Virus record (IMG/VR): IMGVR_UViG_3300013004_000026
Span: 1 to 64,000 of that record
Strand: one strand, 5' to 3'
DNA from: a virus
DNA length: 64,000 nt
Part shown: one piece after another, positions 43,128-53,167 of the stretch
Layout of the letters: the number at the start of each line of letters is the position of its first letter
Position numbering within the stretch: the stretch's first letter is position 1
Notes under the pieces: generated by a model
The model's input: only the letters and a program-made list of their open reading frames with translations
Told to the model about the DNA's origin: nothing
Database searches by the model: none
Position numbers and translations under genes: made by a program

Positions 43128-46100
43128 TAGAATGTTCCTTCTGACTTGTTGATGGATAGTGTGCGTAATTCGTTGCCGTCAACGATGCCAGGATAAATCT
43201 GTATCTTACGAATTGTGCCGTTCAATGAATCAGTTCCTGGGCCTGTACCAAATTCAATACGCGAAACTGATTGAGGAATATTGCCGGTGGTTACAAAAAC
43301 ATTGGCAATGTTGTTGAACGCTCGGCCTATCATGTTTTTCTTGAAATAAACCGCTATTTTGTCTGTGCCAGTATTAAGGTTAGCAGTTGCCACATTTGCG
43401 GTCAATATACTTGTGTTGGTTTGCAACACACCACCGGAGTAAATTATTAAATTGGCTGTGCGATCCACTGGTGCATTTTTGTTTTCTGCCAACACTGTTA
43501 TTCTATTGTTTACAGTACCATCGTTAAAACTTACAAATGTACTGCGACGATTGTTATTTACAGCAGTGGTTGGACGGTAGTCTAGTGCTGCATCGACAAA
43601 CACAGTGCTGGCACTATAATCATACAGTCTAGCAAAATCAAAATTGTTCACAGTCAAACTATCTGCACTTCTTGTATTGGCCACCGTGGTAGTCGGAACA
43701 TAACTGGTTGCAAAATCACCAAGTTCCATTTGCAATCCAAATCCATAAATGCCTTGTCCATTGGCCCAAAACTGTTCAGATCCACTGTCTGCCAGCGCCA
43801 GCAATATATTGCCGCTGGTATTGGTCTTGGTCACTGTGCTTTGAATTCTATACCAACCATTGGCTAGAGTTTGAATACTGCTTCTATAACTTGGGCCTTC
43901 GGTGTCTACGGTGCCATTGGTCAAATCAAATATTGTTGGAGAACCTTCGTTCTCAAAAATTAATGTAGCTTGGTCTAGTTCAGCTGCCTTGACAAATGCA
44001 CTGGCAACAACCTCTTGCCCAATGCCTAATGTGGGGTGATATGTGGCATCTTGATAGATACCGTGTATGCTGTTGCTGGTATCGCCAGTGATCTTGAATG
44101 CGTTGTATAAACTATCAGGACTGGTTGTTGCATTGCTCACAGTGTCTACATTGCCGTTAAGAGTAAAATACACAGTGCTATTGGCAAAACTGTTGCTTTC
44201 GCGCAGCAGGTTCTGTCGGCTTTCTTCAATCATGATCCCCATGGGCGTAAGGTTGCTTGGGTCATGTGTAAATCTTGGTTCTTCGGCAAATGCTAGTTTC
44301 AATATACCAGTTTTTGTAAAGTAGGTAGCTGTGCTAGTTCTGCTGAAAGTTAATATCATTGGTAATTCTGAACTATTACCAAAGTCAAAATTCATAGTTG
44401 GTCGTTTGGCAGGTCTGACATTGCCCATTCCGATGGTAGTAAACACACCAGAACTTGGTGTTGCATTACCAATCGGAGTGTTGTTAATAGATGCTGCCAA
44501 GAATGCTGTAAAGTTAACATTACCAACAATAGTAGCATCACCATTGACCCAAAGATTACCAGCAGTGCTAATGCCGCCTAACACACGCAGAGCACCAGTG
44601 TTGGAGTTAAAGGTTGGAGTTGTACTGTTGATATACACATTGGCATTGCTAGCCAACCCAGCCCATTCTGATCTAGTGCTGCGAACAGGATCGGTGTCCC
44701 ATACTGCCTTGCCAATGATAACATTACTTTGGAAACTGGCGCCGCCACGAACTTGTAAAGCACCACTGTTTATGTTTGCATTACCAATTGTGTGAGCATT
44801 GGCAAATGTGTTGCCTAACACTAACCTATCGCCAATTACCACACTGTTGGCAATGCTTGCGCTCAATGCAGTAATACTGGTTATACCAGTTAAACTTCCA
44901 TTGGCTGTGATATTACCTGTGCCTGTAATATCTCCATTGGCTGTTATGCTGCCATTGAATGTCCCGCTGCCATTGGCTGTTATGCTGCCATTGGCCAATA
45001 GACTGTTTGCAAACAAATCATTAGCAACTGTTAAATCGTGGTTGATGTAAACATTACCAATTCCAACTTCGCCCCAACCACCTGTCAGGAACAATCCGCC
45101 ATTTACAGTCAGATCATTTCGAATTGTGGTGTTACCAAATCCGCTTAATGCACCTATGTTGACCGTGGTTGCTTCACCACCAATCTCAATCACTGTTACA
45201 TTACTAGAGAAAAGACTGATATTACCAACATTGCTCTTGAAGTCTACACTGGTTTGAGAGCTGTTGAAATAGATGTCTCCACCTATATGAGCATTTCCAA
45301 ATGTAAACAAATTGCTTGCAAAGTAACCGCTTTCATTAGAAATAACATTGCCTAACACTGCAATGTTAGCGCCAATACCAACACCACCGGCCACAAGTAA
45401 TGCACCTTCTAGAGGAGAAAAACTGTCAGTAGTGCTAGTAATGCGAACAACATTAGCAGTTAGGTTAGAAGTGATATTAGCTGCACTAACAAATAAGTTT
45501 GCAGCAAGCGCAACAACATTGCCGTTTGACACCACAAGGTTGTTGTTGATTTCTAGATTACCAATTGATGTATTGCCAACAATTACACCAACACCATTCA
45601 CAGTCAAATTGGTTGTGGTCAATGTAGAATTGGCATTGATGTTGCCTGCTAGCACATTACCAGCGACAGTGATGCTGTTATTGACAATGGCGTTGCTAAC
45701 CACAATGTTGCCTGCTGCTACAGTGATACTATTTGCACTGATATTGTTGCCAACCACAACATCTTGAGCATAAACAGTTGCAGAGCTTATAACATTACCA
45801 ATGGTGGAAATATTGCTTGCTACCTCTAAACTAGTCAAATTACCAACGGTGGTAATTGCCGTTTGACTTGGTGTTACAACACTGCCTTCGATGCTGGTTG
45901 TTTTTACAATTGGGCTTATCACCCAGCCAAATGTAGTGATATTGCCTGCGCTGGTAAGACTGCTTAACTGACCCACTTGCGTGATATTTGGTTGAATTGC
46001 CTGAGTCAAGAAACCGTTTTGGAATAGAGTTGCACTTATATTACCAGTTATCAACCCACTTACAGTAAGGTTACCCAAAGTGCCAACACTGGTTATGAAT

Positions 46101-49100
46101 GGTTGTGCATTGGTAAGCAGCGTTCCTTCAACTTGTGAGAATGAACCTTTGAATGTTGAAATATTGGCACTGGTTACATTTCCGGTAACAATCAATGAAC
46201 TTAGATTACCAATTGATGTAATGTTGGTCTGAGCTGTGGTTACTAGTGTACCAACTATATTTGAAAATGTTCCTGTGCTGCCACTCACATTACCTGTGCT
46301 AACATTCGCAGTAAATGTAGCTTGGTCTGCATTGAGTTGTACTGTAGTTACATTGGCAAATGATCCTGTGTTGCCACTGATGTTTCCTGAACTGATATTT
46401 CCGGTTACCGTTAAACTCGGTAGTGTGCCTATCTCAGTTATGAACGGCTGAGAATTAGTTAACAGTGTGCCAACTACATTTGTAAATGTTCCAGTGCTGG
46501 CAGTTATATTTCCAACAGCGGCATTGCCCAATACAGCCAATGCATCACTCACCGTGACATCAGTGAAAGTACCAGTGGCACCGCTTACATTACCTGTGCT
46601 GACATTGCCAGTCACAGACAATGCATCAAGTGTACCAACAGAGGTAATATTGGGCTGACTGTTGGTCAATAAGGTACCAGTGATGTTGCCAAATGTTGCA
46701 GAGTTACCAATAAGCGTGTTAATAGTACCAAAATCTGTTACAACAAGGTTACTAATTGTAAATGAAGCATCAATGCTAGCAAAAGCAAACGCATTTGCAG
46801 TAATTGTGCCTGCAACATTAAGATTGCCTAGCGTACCAACAGATGTAATATTAGTTTGTACAGGTGTCAGCAGAGTGCCTACCAGGCCGGTAAATGCACC
46901 AGTGACAGCACTTACATTACCTGTGTTTAAGTTTCCTGTTATGGTTAGGTTGGCTAGTGTGCCAATTTGTGTAATATTTGGTTGCAGAGAGGTTCGTAAA
47001 CTACCCACTAGGCCAGTGAATTCTCCAACGGTGCCAAGCACATTGCCTTGTGCAAAAACATGTGATGCAGATCTTACCACACCAAGATTGGCATTGGTAG
47101 CGTTTAGGTCAAGAGTAGTAGTTCCAACAACATCAATATTGGCGCCAAGAATTGCACCTGAGGTTGTTACAGAATTTAATACTCCCACACTGGTTATGTT
47201 AGGTTGTGCAGCAGTTTGCAGAGTACCTGCAACTATGTTAAATGTACCTTGGGTGGCTGTGACATTGCCTGCGTTGACATTGCCTGCAATTGCAAATGCA
47301 TTTGGAGTAGTCCACACACCATCATATATGGTAAGATTACCAAATGCTCCGCCTTGCCCAATTAAAATACCTGATCCTCGGGCAGCAGTGGCACTCACTG
47401 CGCCATTGGCCAAGGTTAAATCTAGATCTGATGTGGTAACATTTCCAGCACTGACTGTGGTGGTATTACCATTAACAAACAAATTGCCTGTTACATAAAA
47501 ATCTTGTGCAACAAATTGTGATCCTGATATTTCAACTGGGCCGTTTACACGCAGTTCTGTCAGTATACCAACTGATGTAATGTAAGGCTGTGAGTTGATG
47601 TACAATAGACCATTCAGAGTACTGAAGTCACCAATGTCTGCATGTACATAGCTACCAGTTCCGGTGCTGAACAAGTTGCCGGTAATATTGAGATTGCCTG
47701 CATTTACATTGCCAGTTGTGATATTAGTATTAGCATTTATATTTCCAACCAACAAAGTGCTGCTTACAAAAGCATTGGTAGCAACTAGATTACCCAACAG
47801 TGTTACCGCAGTGACACTACTGTTGCTGACTACAGTATCTGCTCTGGCCTGACCATTTACATTCAGACCATTGAGTGTGCCCACACTGACAATGTTGGGC
47901 TGAGTGCCTGTGTTTATTGGTCCGCGTATGTCGTCGCTAACCAAGGTAAGAGCAGTTAGGTTAGAAGTAAAAACTTTACCAAATGCTACATTGGCTGCCT
48001 GAATGGTGCTGACATTACCAAACACTATCAAGTTGCCAGCAATTTCCAAATTGGTCAAATTGCCCAGTGTAGTAATATTTGGTTGTGCAGCAGTTAGAAC
48101 AGTGCCTTCAACATTGCCTGCTCGTAATGTGCCAGCGGTGGTCAAGTTACCTGCTGTGGTGTTGCCAGTGACACTGAGATTAACCAAAGTACCAACACGA
48201 GTGATTGCTGTTTGCGCAGTGGTTAAGATGTTACCAACAAATCCGTCGCTGGCGGTCATTCTAAATGCGCTTACATTACCACTAGTATTCAAATTGCCCA
48301 CTGTGGCATTACCGCTCACAGCAATTGTTCCAAGAGTACCTACACTGGTAATGTTTGTTTGAGCAGGTGTAAGCAAGGTGCCTGTCAAACTAGTAAAGGC
48401 ACCAGTTGCACCAGAAACATTGCCAGATGAAATATTACCTACCACTGTGAGGCTGGTAAGATTACCAACAGCAGTGATGTTTGGCTGCGATGCAGTTCTC
48501 AATGGGCCAAAAATTTGACTAGAGGTCAAGCGATCCGCGGTGATGTTGCCGTCAACATCTAGGTCGTCAAGAGTGCCGACTGTGGTTATGTTTGGTTGTG
48601 CTGCGGTTAAGATTGTTCCACTGACCACAGAGAAATTGCCATGGTATGCTCGAACATTGCCCATGATCACATTACCTGACAGGTCTGGCAATGTTATATT
48701 GGCTATTGCCGCATTGGCCGCAGCAACATTGGCTTGTAATGATTGTATACTATTGTGTTGTACAACATCATTGGCAATCAAATTGGTGATTGCCACGGCC
48801 TGACTAGACGCATTGCTGGTCAAGGTAGATAGGGTAGTGGCCTGAGCAGCAGCATTGGCAGTCCAGGCCACTGTTACCGCAGCAATAGCAGCATTTGCCG
48901 CCTCTACATTTGCTCGCAGTGCAGCAATCTGCACATTGGCAATAGTAAGATTGGCTGCGGCTATTTGTGCATTGGCAGCACTCAAATTGGCATTGAGAGA
49001 GGCAATTTGTTGTGCCTGAGTTACGCTGTTGGCAGTGAGGGTGTTTAACAGCGTGGCCTGCGTAATTGCATTGGCTGTGGTAACTGAGTCAAGAGTTATA

Positions 49101-50113
49101 ATAGCAACATTGGCCGCGGCAATGTTGGCTTGAAGTGCAGCAATGGCAGCATTGGCAGCCGTTAGTCCACTGCTGGCATTTAAGGATGCAATAGCAACAT
49201 TGGCAGCTGACACATTTGCATTTAGAGAATTAATTGCAACAGCCTGCGAGGCAGCATTGCTGGTATGAATAGCATAATGACTGTCAATGGTTGCATTGGC
49301 AGCAGTGATGTTGGCTCGTAATTCATTGATCTGAATAGTCTGTGCATTGTTGGTAGTCAACAAACTGTCCAACTTGGCAGATTGAATACTGTTGGCGCCT
49401 TGCAGAGAAATGATAGCTAGATTTTGTGAAGCTGCATTGGCATATAGAGTTACTATGTCAGCATTGGCCAAAGTGATTGCAGCATTGGCAGCAGCTACCC
49501 GATTGGTATTAATCAGTATCGCTGCATTGGCAGCAGTGAGGTTGGCTCGTAGTGCGTTCACAGCAGAGTTCAGTGGTGTCAAATTTACCACTGTGTTCAT
49601 GCTACTACCATCACCAAAGGTAATGGTATCTACGGTGACATTGCCGCCTAGAACAAAGTTGCCATTGACACTTAGTCCGCCGTCAATGATCAAGCTGCCT
49701 AAAATGGTTTGATTACCGCCAACTGTAAGGTTGGCCACATTGCCCCAGCTGTTGCCAGTTAATCGAACATTGCCCAGTGTGCCGCCAGTAATGGCAATGT
49801 TGGCAATGCTGGTAAGGTTTCCAATTGCACTGTCTGTGTATGCATTTGCGGCAGCAGTGTTGCTAGTTATGTATTGTTTTAATTCTGTGACATTGCCCAG
49901 CGTGGCCACGCCTGCTACATCTAGCCAGGTGAGCGTGACATTGCCTTGTCGGCCTGCCACGGAATACACCAGATTATTGGCAGCAGTGGTTACATTGCCA
50001 GCCCAGATGTTTGCAAAGTTTTTGTTTGTTTTGTCAAACGCAACACGCAGATCGTCGCCATCACCTGCACCCGCGCTTGAACCAATATCTATTATTAAGC
50101 GATCAGACATCAT
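43127..50113 (-). CDS. Giant tail fibre, 2328 aa, with repeat array and lectin-like C-terminus
   Basis: N-terminal docking motif (GDDLRVAFDKTNKNF, about 18-32); coiled coil of AANAAI-type repeats (about 190-490); about twenty copies of a 45-residue beta module with LTxAQPNITxVGTLxxLxVxGN (about 490-1480); further beta repeats; and a globular C-terminal domain starting near 1990 (LTFSRTSTATYF, GIMIEESRQNLL), the spike/lectin-type module of phage adhesins. The DNA repeats produce long false frames on the plus strand. Late box CATAAATA lies 17 nt upstream, with GAGGGTGG as ribosome site. Confidence 0.87.
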   Translation of the reverse strand: MMSDRLIIDIGSSAGAGDGDDLRVAFDKTNKNFANIWAGNVTTAANNLVYSVAGRQGNVTLTWLDVAGVATLGNVTELKQYITSNTAAANAYTDSAIGNLTSIANIAITGGTLGNVRLTGNSWGNVANLTVGGNQTILGSLIIDGGLSVNGNFVLGGNVTVDTITFGDGSSMNTVVNLTPLNSAVNALRANLTAANAAILINTNRVAAANAAITLANADIVTLYANAASQNLAIISLQGANSIQSAKLDSLLTTNNAQTIQINELRANITAANATIDSHYAIHTSNAASQAVAINSLNANVSAANVAIASLNASSGLTAANAAIAALQANIAAANVAIITLDSVTTANAITQATLLNTLTANSVTQAQQIASLNANLSAANAQIAAANLTIANVQIAALRANVEAANAAIAAVTVAWTANAAAQATTLSTLTSNASSQAVAITNLIANDVVQHNSIQSLQANVAAANAAIANITLPDLSGNVIMGNVRAYHGNFSVVSGTILTAAQPNITTVGTLDDLDVDGNITADRLTSSQIFGPLRTASQPNITAVGNLTSLTVVGNISSGNVSGATGAFTSLTGTLLTPAQTNITSVGTLGTIAVSGNATVGNLNTSGNVSAFRMTASDGFVGNILTTAQTAITRVGTLVNLSVTGNTTAGNLTTAGTLRAGNVEGTVLTAAQPNITTLGNLTNLEIAGNLIVFGNVSTIQAANVAFGKVFTSNLTALTLVSDDIRGPINTGTQPNIVSVGTLNGLNVNGQARADTVVSNSSVTAVTLLGNLVATNAFVSSTLLVGNINANTNITTGNVNAGNLNITGNLFSTGTGSYVHADIGDFSTLNGLLYINSQPYITSVGILTELRVNGPVEISGSQFVAQDFYVTGNLFVNGNTTTVSAGNVTTSDLDLTLANGAVSATAARGSGILIGQGGAFGNLTIYDGVWTTPNAFAIAGNVNAGNVTATQGTFNIVAGTLQTAAQPNITSVGVLNSVTTSGAILGANIDVVGTTTLDLNATNANLGVVRSASHVFAQGNVLGTVGEFTGLVGSLRTSLQPNITQIGTLANLTITGNLNTGNVSAVTGAFTGLVGTLLTPVQTNITSVGTLGNLNVAGTITANAFAFASIDASFTISNLVVTDFGTINTLIGNSATFGNITGTLLTNSQPNITSVGTLDALSVTGNVSTGNVSGATGTFTDVTVSDALAVLGNAAVGNITASTGTFTNVVGTLLTNSQPFITEIGTLPSLTVTGNISSGNISGNTGSFANVTTVQLNADQATFTANVSTGNVSGSTGTFSNIVGTLVTTAQTNITSIGNLSSLIVTGNVTSANISTFKGSFSQVEGTLLTNAQPFITSVGTLGNLTVSGLITGNISATLFQNGFLTQAIQPNITQVGQLSSLTSAGNITTFGWVISPIVKTTSIEGSVVTPSQTAITTVGNLTSLEVASNISTIGNVISSATVYAQDVVVGNNISANSITVAAGNIVVSNAIVNNSITVAGNVLAGNINANSTLTTTNLTVNGVGVIVGNTSIGNLEINNNLVVSNGNVVALAANLFVSAANITSNLTANVVRITSTTDSFSPLEGALLVAGGVGIGANIAVLGNVISNESGYFASNLFTFGNAHIGGDIYFNSSQTSVDFKSNVGNISLFSSNVTVIEIGGEATTVNIGALSGFGNTTIRNDLTVNGGLFLTGGWGEVGIGNVYINHDLTVANDLFANSLLANGSITANGSGTFNGSITANGDITGTGNITANGSLTGITSITALSASIANSVVIGDRLVLGNTFANAHTIGNANINSGALQVRGGASFQSNVIIGKAVWDTDPVRSTRSEWAGLASNANVYINSTTPTFNSNTGALRVLGGISTAGNLWVNGDATIVGNVNFTAFLAASINNTPIGNATPSSGVFTTIGMGNVRPAKRPTMNFDFGNSSELPMILTFSRTSTATYFTKTGILKLAFAEEPRFTHDPSNLTPMGIMIEESRQNLLRESNSFANSTVYFTLNGNVDTVSNATTSPDSLYNAFKITGDTSNSIHGIYQDATYHPTLGIGQEVVASAFVKAAELDQATLIFENEGSPTIFDLTNGTVDTEGPSYRSSIQTLANGWYRIQSTVTKTNTSGNILLALADSGSEQFWANGQGIYGFGLQMELGDFATSYVPTTTVANTRSADSLTVNNFDFARLYDYSASTVFVDAALDYRPTTAVNNNRRSTFVSFNDGTVNNRITVLAENKNAPVDRTANLIIYSGGVLQTNTSILTANVATANLNTGTDKIAVYFKKNMIGRAFNNIANVFVTTGNIPQSVSRIEFGTGPGTDSLNGTIRKIQIYPGIVDGNELRTLSINKSEGTF

Positions 50114-50129
50114 CCACCCTCATATTTGA

Positions 50130-50137
50130 TATTTATG
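50130..50137 (-). promoter_or_regulatory. Late promoter box CATAAATA
   Basis: CATAAATA on the minus strand, 17 nt before ATG 50113. Confidence 0.5.
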
Positions 50138-50164
50138 AAGGTGTAGGTATAAAGGAATTTGGCG

Positions 50165-50488
50165 TTAGATACTAAAACTGCTGCCGCAACCGCAGGTTGT
50201 TTGTGCGTTTGGGTTCTTGATTTTGAACTCACTGCCCATGAGATTTTCGGTATAATCCACTTCTGCACCTTGTAAATACTGGCTGCTCATGCTGTCTACC
50301 AGCAGATGCATGCCGTCAAATTCAAGGTCAAAGTCATCTTCGTTTACAATTTCATCAAATGTAAACCCATAGCTGAAGCCGGAGCAACCACCACCTTGTA
50401 CAAATATGCGTAGTTTAAGATCTGGATTGTTTTCTTCTGCTATTAGATCTTTAATTTTGGCAATTGCGCTAGGTTTAATTTCAATCAT
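50165..50488 (-). CDS. A-type iron-sulfur carrier (ErpA/IscA/HesB family)
   Basis: 107 residues, the normal family length. The three Cys that bind the cluster are present: C35 in GGGCSGFSY and C99/C101 in TTCGCG at the C-terminus. It inserts Fe-S clusters into target proteins such as ferredoxin or the phage radical SAM enzyme. The ATGA overlap with the ferredoxin gene makes a functional pair. Closer assignment to ErpA or IscA is not possible by eye. Confidence 0.93.
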   Translation of the reverse strand: MIEIKPSAIAKIKDLIAEENNPDLKLRIFVQGGGCSGFSYGFTFDEIVNEDDFDLEFDGMHLLVDSMSSQYLQGAEVDYTENLMGSEFKIKNPNAQTTCGCGSSFSI

Positions 50489-50817
50489 AGTAGGTCCTTT
50501 TTGTCACCAACACTGGTATTTAATCTAGGGTTCCATGAGTCTGCATATTCAGGAACTGAGCCCTTTACACTTATGGGTTTATAAACTGTGACTAGTTCTT
50601 GATTTTTTGCAGCCCAATATTCCAGTTCTGGAGTCATGTGGGTATCGGGGTGTATGGCACCAGCCGGGCATTCAGGCTCACATACTCCGCAGTCTATGCA
50701 CTGGTCAGGATCAATTACTAGAAATTCCGGTCCTTCAAAAAAACAATCCACCGGACATACAGAAACGCAGTCTTGATACTTGCAGCGTATGCAAGCACCA
50801 TCTACAATATAAGTCAT
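50485..50817 (-). CDS. fdxA: 7Fe ferredoxin (FdxA type)
   Basis: 110 residues. C9-x2-C12-x4-C17-x3-CP at the N-terminus and C40-x2-C43-x2-C46-x3-CP give a [3Fe-4S][4Fe-4S] protein; [15 protein letters not shown] is typical FdxA. It carries electrons at low potential, possibly to radical SAM or reductive enzymes made by phage or host. It follows SOD by 1 nt and overlaps the Fe-S carrier gene. Confidence 0.95.
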   Translation of the reverse strand: MTYIVDGACIRCKYQDCVSVCPVDCFFEGPEFLVIDPDQCIDCGVCEPECPAGAIHPDTHMTPELEYWAAKNQELVTVYKPISVKGSVPEYADSWNPRLNTSVGDKKDLL

Positions 50818-50818
50818 G

Positions 50819-51382
50819 TTATCTTAATCCGCCGTAGATTCTGCGGTTGATCATTTCCCAGTTGATCATCCGCCAGGTATTTTTTAGATACTTGGCTTTG
50901 TCAGCTCGATAATCTAGAACCCAGGCATGTTCCCACCAGTCAATGAGCAGAGCTATGTCTTTTTTAATTTGATGATTCTTGATAGTCTTGATTTCACCCG
51001 ACCGACTCATGTACACCCAACCAGACCCTTGTATGCTCATGGCTTCTTTTTCTATGGCTTTTTGGAACTTGTTGTAGTTATTAAACTTACGATTGATCAG
51101 TTCCAGGCTTGCACCATGTGGTTTGTTACCGGGCGAGGGTGGTTGCAGTTGTGTGAAATAGATGTTGTGCAAGAAGGCGCCTGCTTCATTGAAGTCAGCA
51201 TCACCCTCGCCGGCATTGTAACGATCCACATAACCTCGATACAGAGTACCGTAGTGATAGTCCAGTGTTTCTTTGGATTTTACGGGATCAAGATCTGTGC
51301 GTTTGTAAGGCAAGTCTGCCTGCACTAGATCCTTTTTCTCCTTGCTTTCTACCAAGGCTATCAACTGTCGTATATTGCTCAT
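50819..51382 (-). CDS. sodB: Fe/Mn superoxide dismutase with N-terminal extension
   Basis: 187 residues from ATG 51382. All metal ligands align with SodB: H43 (DYHYG), H72 (FLHNIYF), D148 and H152 (DWWEHAW). The core begins near [10 protein letters not shown] (24-33), leaving about 20 extra residues. These start [13 protein letters not shown], which resembles capsid-targeting peptides of proteins at 3.3-5.6 kb and fits an L-x-E protease site. It converts superoxide to peroxide and O2. Possibly packaged in the virion. Probable operon IF-1, SOD, ferredoxin, Fe-S carrier. Confidence 0.9.
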   Translation of the reverse strand: MSNIRQLIALVESKEKKDLVQADLPYKRTDLDPVKSKETLDYHYGTLYRGYVDRYNAGEGDADFNEAGAFLHNIYFTQLQPPSPGNKPHGASLELINRKFNNYNKFQKAIEKEAMSIQGSGWVYMSRSGEIKTIKNHQIKKDIALLIDWWEHAWVLDYRADKAKYLKNTWRMINWEMINRRIYGGLR

Positions 51383-51386
51383 ACAA

Positions 51387-51611
51387 CTATTTATTACGAT
51401 AGGTAATGCGTCCTTTGGTAAGATCATATGGGCTCATTTCAATTTCTACTTCGTCGCCCATCAATACCTTGATATTGTTTTGGCGCAGTCTGCCGCCTAA
51501 ATATGCTGTTATTTTGTGTTGACTGTCTTTCAGAATAACTCTGAATGTTGCGTTGGGTAATACTTCGTCCACGGTGCCTTGTGCCGTTACGAATTCGTCT
51601 TTCTTGGCCAC
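51387..51611 (-). CDS. infA: Translation initiation factor IF-1
   Basis: 74 residues, same length as bacterial IF-1 (71-72). OB-fold signature: QGTVDEVLPNATFRVIL, GDEVEIEMSPYDLTKGRITY. IF-1 binds the 30S A site during initiation. The start is GTG at 51611 with a GGAG about 11 nt upstream. A phage-encoded copy would bias initiation towards phage messages, which is inference. Confidence 0.93.
   Translation of the reverse strand: MAKKDEFVTAQGTVDEVLPNATFRVILKDSQHKITAYLGGRLRQNNIKVLMGDEVEIEMSPYDLTKGRITYRNK
51388..51395 (-). promoter_or_regulatory. Late-like box AATAAATA, leaderless spacing to SOD
   Basis: AATAAATA on the minus strand, overlapping the IF-1 stop, with 5 nt to ATG 51382. It may be chance, being built from the IF-1 codons for Asn-Lys-stop. 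Confidence 0.3.
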
Positions 51612-51636
51612 TGAAAAATTTTCTCCTTATCTGCCG

Positions 51637-52029
51637 TTAACCACGGCGCATCTTACTTATCTCAACAGCTTCTTCATCGCTAAACACCGGCACAGCATTT
51701 GACTTGTGCATGGTAGCAATACCTTTGACCTTGGTACCTGTATAGACCTTTGCAGGTGCTAGCACAGCGTTACCTAAGCCTGTGTCGCGGCTGGGCAGGC
51801 GAGGTTGCTCGGCACCGCGATGCATTGTACGAGGCGGTACATAGGCGGGTGCTGCCATGGCACGATTTTTGCGTTTGGTTTCAAGTTCTAGCCCCCACTT
51901 GGCTTGCAGTTCTTTCCAGCTGGCGTCAAGTTCGCGAGACTTTTTGGCTTCATCGGCATTACGAAATTTTATCTTGCCTTTTTTCTTACCGGTTAGGCTC
52001 AGCGCAGGGTGTGCAAGATGCATGGTCAT
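51637..52029 (-). CDS. Conserved phage protein, 130 aa
   Basis: Basic N-terminus with LSLTGKKKGKIKFRN, a central PPRTMHRGAEQPRLPSR, and a C-terminal GIATMHKSNAVPVFSDEEA module, a pattern common in marine phages with no known function. ATG 52029 has an AGGA upstream; MHLAHP two codons later is an alternative. Confidence 0.8.
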   Translation of the reverse strand: MTMHLAHPALSLTGKKKGKIKFRNADEAKKSRELDASWKELQAKWGLELETKRKNRAMAAPAYVPPRTMHRGAEQPRLPSRDTGLGNAVLAPAKVYTGTKVKGIATMHKSNAVPVFSDEEAVEISKMRRG

Positions 52030-52172
52030 AGATCAGGTCCTCGGTGCCATTGTTGTCTTGCTAGTTTATACTCTTCTACACATTTTGTCAAGAAGCGCCA
52101 AACAGGTGTGGCTAAAAAACCACAAACAAATCCGTACACAAACCATTCTAACCCAAAGATAAAGTTAGTCAT
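52026..52172 (-). CDS. Small membrane protein, 48 aa
   Basis: Single hydrophobic segment (FIFGLEWFVYGFVCGFLA) near residues 4-21, then a charged tail ending RQQWHRGPDL. The start at 52172 overlaps the upstream stop; the end is ATGA-linked downstream. Confidence 0.62.
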   Translation of the reverse strand: MTNFIFGLEWFVYGFVCGFLATPVWRFLTKCVEEYKLARQQWHRGPDL

Positions 52173-52455
52173 GCTTGGCCCATGTGTTGGTTTTGTAATC
52201 CCAATGTCGGCGGTCTGGCAGAGATAGTTGCACACCTAGCCCTAGTATACCAAAGCTGATTTCAAAACCTGCATGATCCCGCCCCTGCAAACGAGTGTCC
52301 AAGTTGGCATGTGCCAGTGCAATTGGATAGTAGTCTACACATATTTCCAGTGTTTTATTTTTACTAACACGCCAGCCACCCTGATACAGTGTGCGCCAGG
52401 GCCAGCGATGTTCGTTGTGCCAGGGATTTACAATGTCAAAATGCAAATAAATCAT
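52165..52455 (-). CDS. Conserved phage protein, 96 aa
   Basis: Begins MIYLHFDIVNPWHNEHRWPW; Trp/His-rich and beta-type, with a cluster GFEISFGILGLGVQLSLPD. ATGA-coupled to the next gene upstream. No family recognised. Confidence 0.7.
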   Translation of the reverse strand: MIYLHFDIVNPWHNEHRWPWRTLYQGGWRVSKNKTLEICVDYYPIALAHANLDTRLQGRDHAGFEISFGILGLGVQLSLPDRRHWDYKTNTWAKHD

Positions 52456-52811
52456 TTCTTTGCTTGTCGTTGCTTGCGAAACGCTGCCACATCTTTACTG
52501 GCACTTTGTAGCACAGCAGAGTAGTTGAGCGCAGCTTGAGGAGTCATTATGATCGAGGCTTCATATTTGACATAGCCTCGTGTAAGTAGTCCCCAAATGA
52601 CTTGCCACCTGTTTTGGCTCCACCAATTGGTTTTCTGGGTGGTGTATGTGGTGACTGTGACTCCTGTTTCGTCTGCTTCGATGCAGACATCGTGGGTGCA
52701 TTCGGAGTTACAGCAGTCACACGGAACCGTATAGAATTTGGCATCTCCAAAATCCTTGTGTAGTAGAATCCCTTCAGCGGGTGCTTGATGTTTCAAATTT
52801 AATCTCCGCAT
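52452..52811 (-). CDS. Phage hypothetical protein, 119 aa, possible zinc-binding
   Basis: Contains a CDCCNSECTHDVC cluster (about 34-46) that could bind zinc. The start is uncertain: ATG 52811 overlaps the upstream gene by 38 nt; TTG at 52796, 7 nt after GGAG, is also plausible. C-terminal part is Lys/Gln-rich and helical. Confidence 0.65.
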   Translation of the reverse strand: MRRLNLKHQAPAEGILLHKDFGDAKFYTVPCDCCNSECTHDVCIEADETGVTVTTYTTQKTNWWSQNRWQVIWGLLTRGYVKYEASIIMTPQAALNYSAVLQSASKDVAAFRKQRQAKK

Positions 52812-53118
52812 TAGCTCTGTGTAGAGCACTAAAAACTTTGTCATGTAAAATAAAAATCTTGTCAGGAAATCTTGTTATGATACTGAGTTTTACATCTTCC
52901 TCTGTGATACCCTGACCAAGAAACTGACTGTTTTCTTTGTCATAGGCCAATAACGCATTCTGCTCAGGAAGAGGCTGCAGGTCTACGATTCTAATGCGCC
53001 TGTCTGCTTCGGCTTTGAGTTTGTCAAAATTTTCCTGAGCTTCCATACGCAATATCATTATGCGAACAACCAATACCAACAAGTAAATGGCCACAAACCA
53101 ACCAATTAATTCTGTCAT
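52774..53118 (-). CDS. Membrane-anchored phage protein, 114 aa
   Basis: N-terminal membrane segment (IGWFVAIYLLVLVVRIMIL, about 5-23) followed by a charged soluble domain. TTTGGAG precedes ATG 53118. Unknown function; the adjacent Cys-rich protein overlaps its end. Confidence 0.72.
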   Translation of the reverse strand: MTELIGWFVAIYLLVLVVRIMILRMEAQENFDKLKAEADRRIRIVDLQPLPEQNALLAYDKENSQFLGQGITEEDVKLSIITRFPDKIFILHDKVFSALHRANAEIKFETSSTR

Positions 53119-53167
53119 GATTTCTCCAAACTATATTTGTTAGTTATTCAAATTTGATACAGATTCA

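Noticed and set aside
44800-49100. CRISPR-like or satellite repeats in the fibre DNA
   Set aside because: Repeats encode the AQPNITSVGTL protein modules, differ in sequence and lack spacers; not a CRISPR array.
44067-49712. Many plus-strand frames of 60-280 codons over the giant fibre gene
   Set aside because: Repetitive coding DNA keeps opposite frames open. Compositions are Val/Leu/Pro-biased with no start signals.
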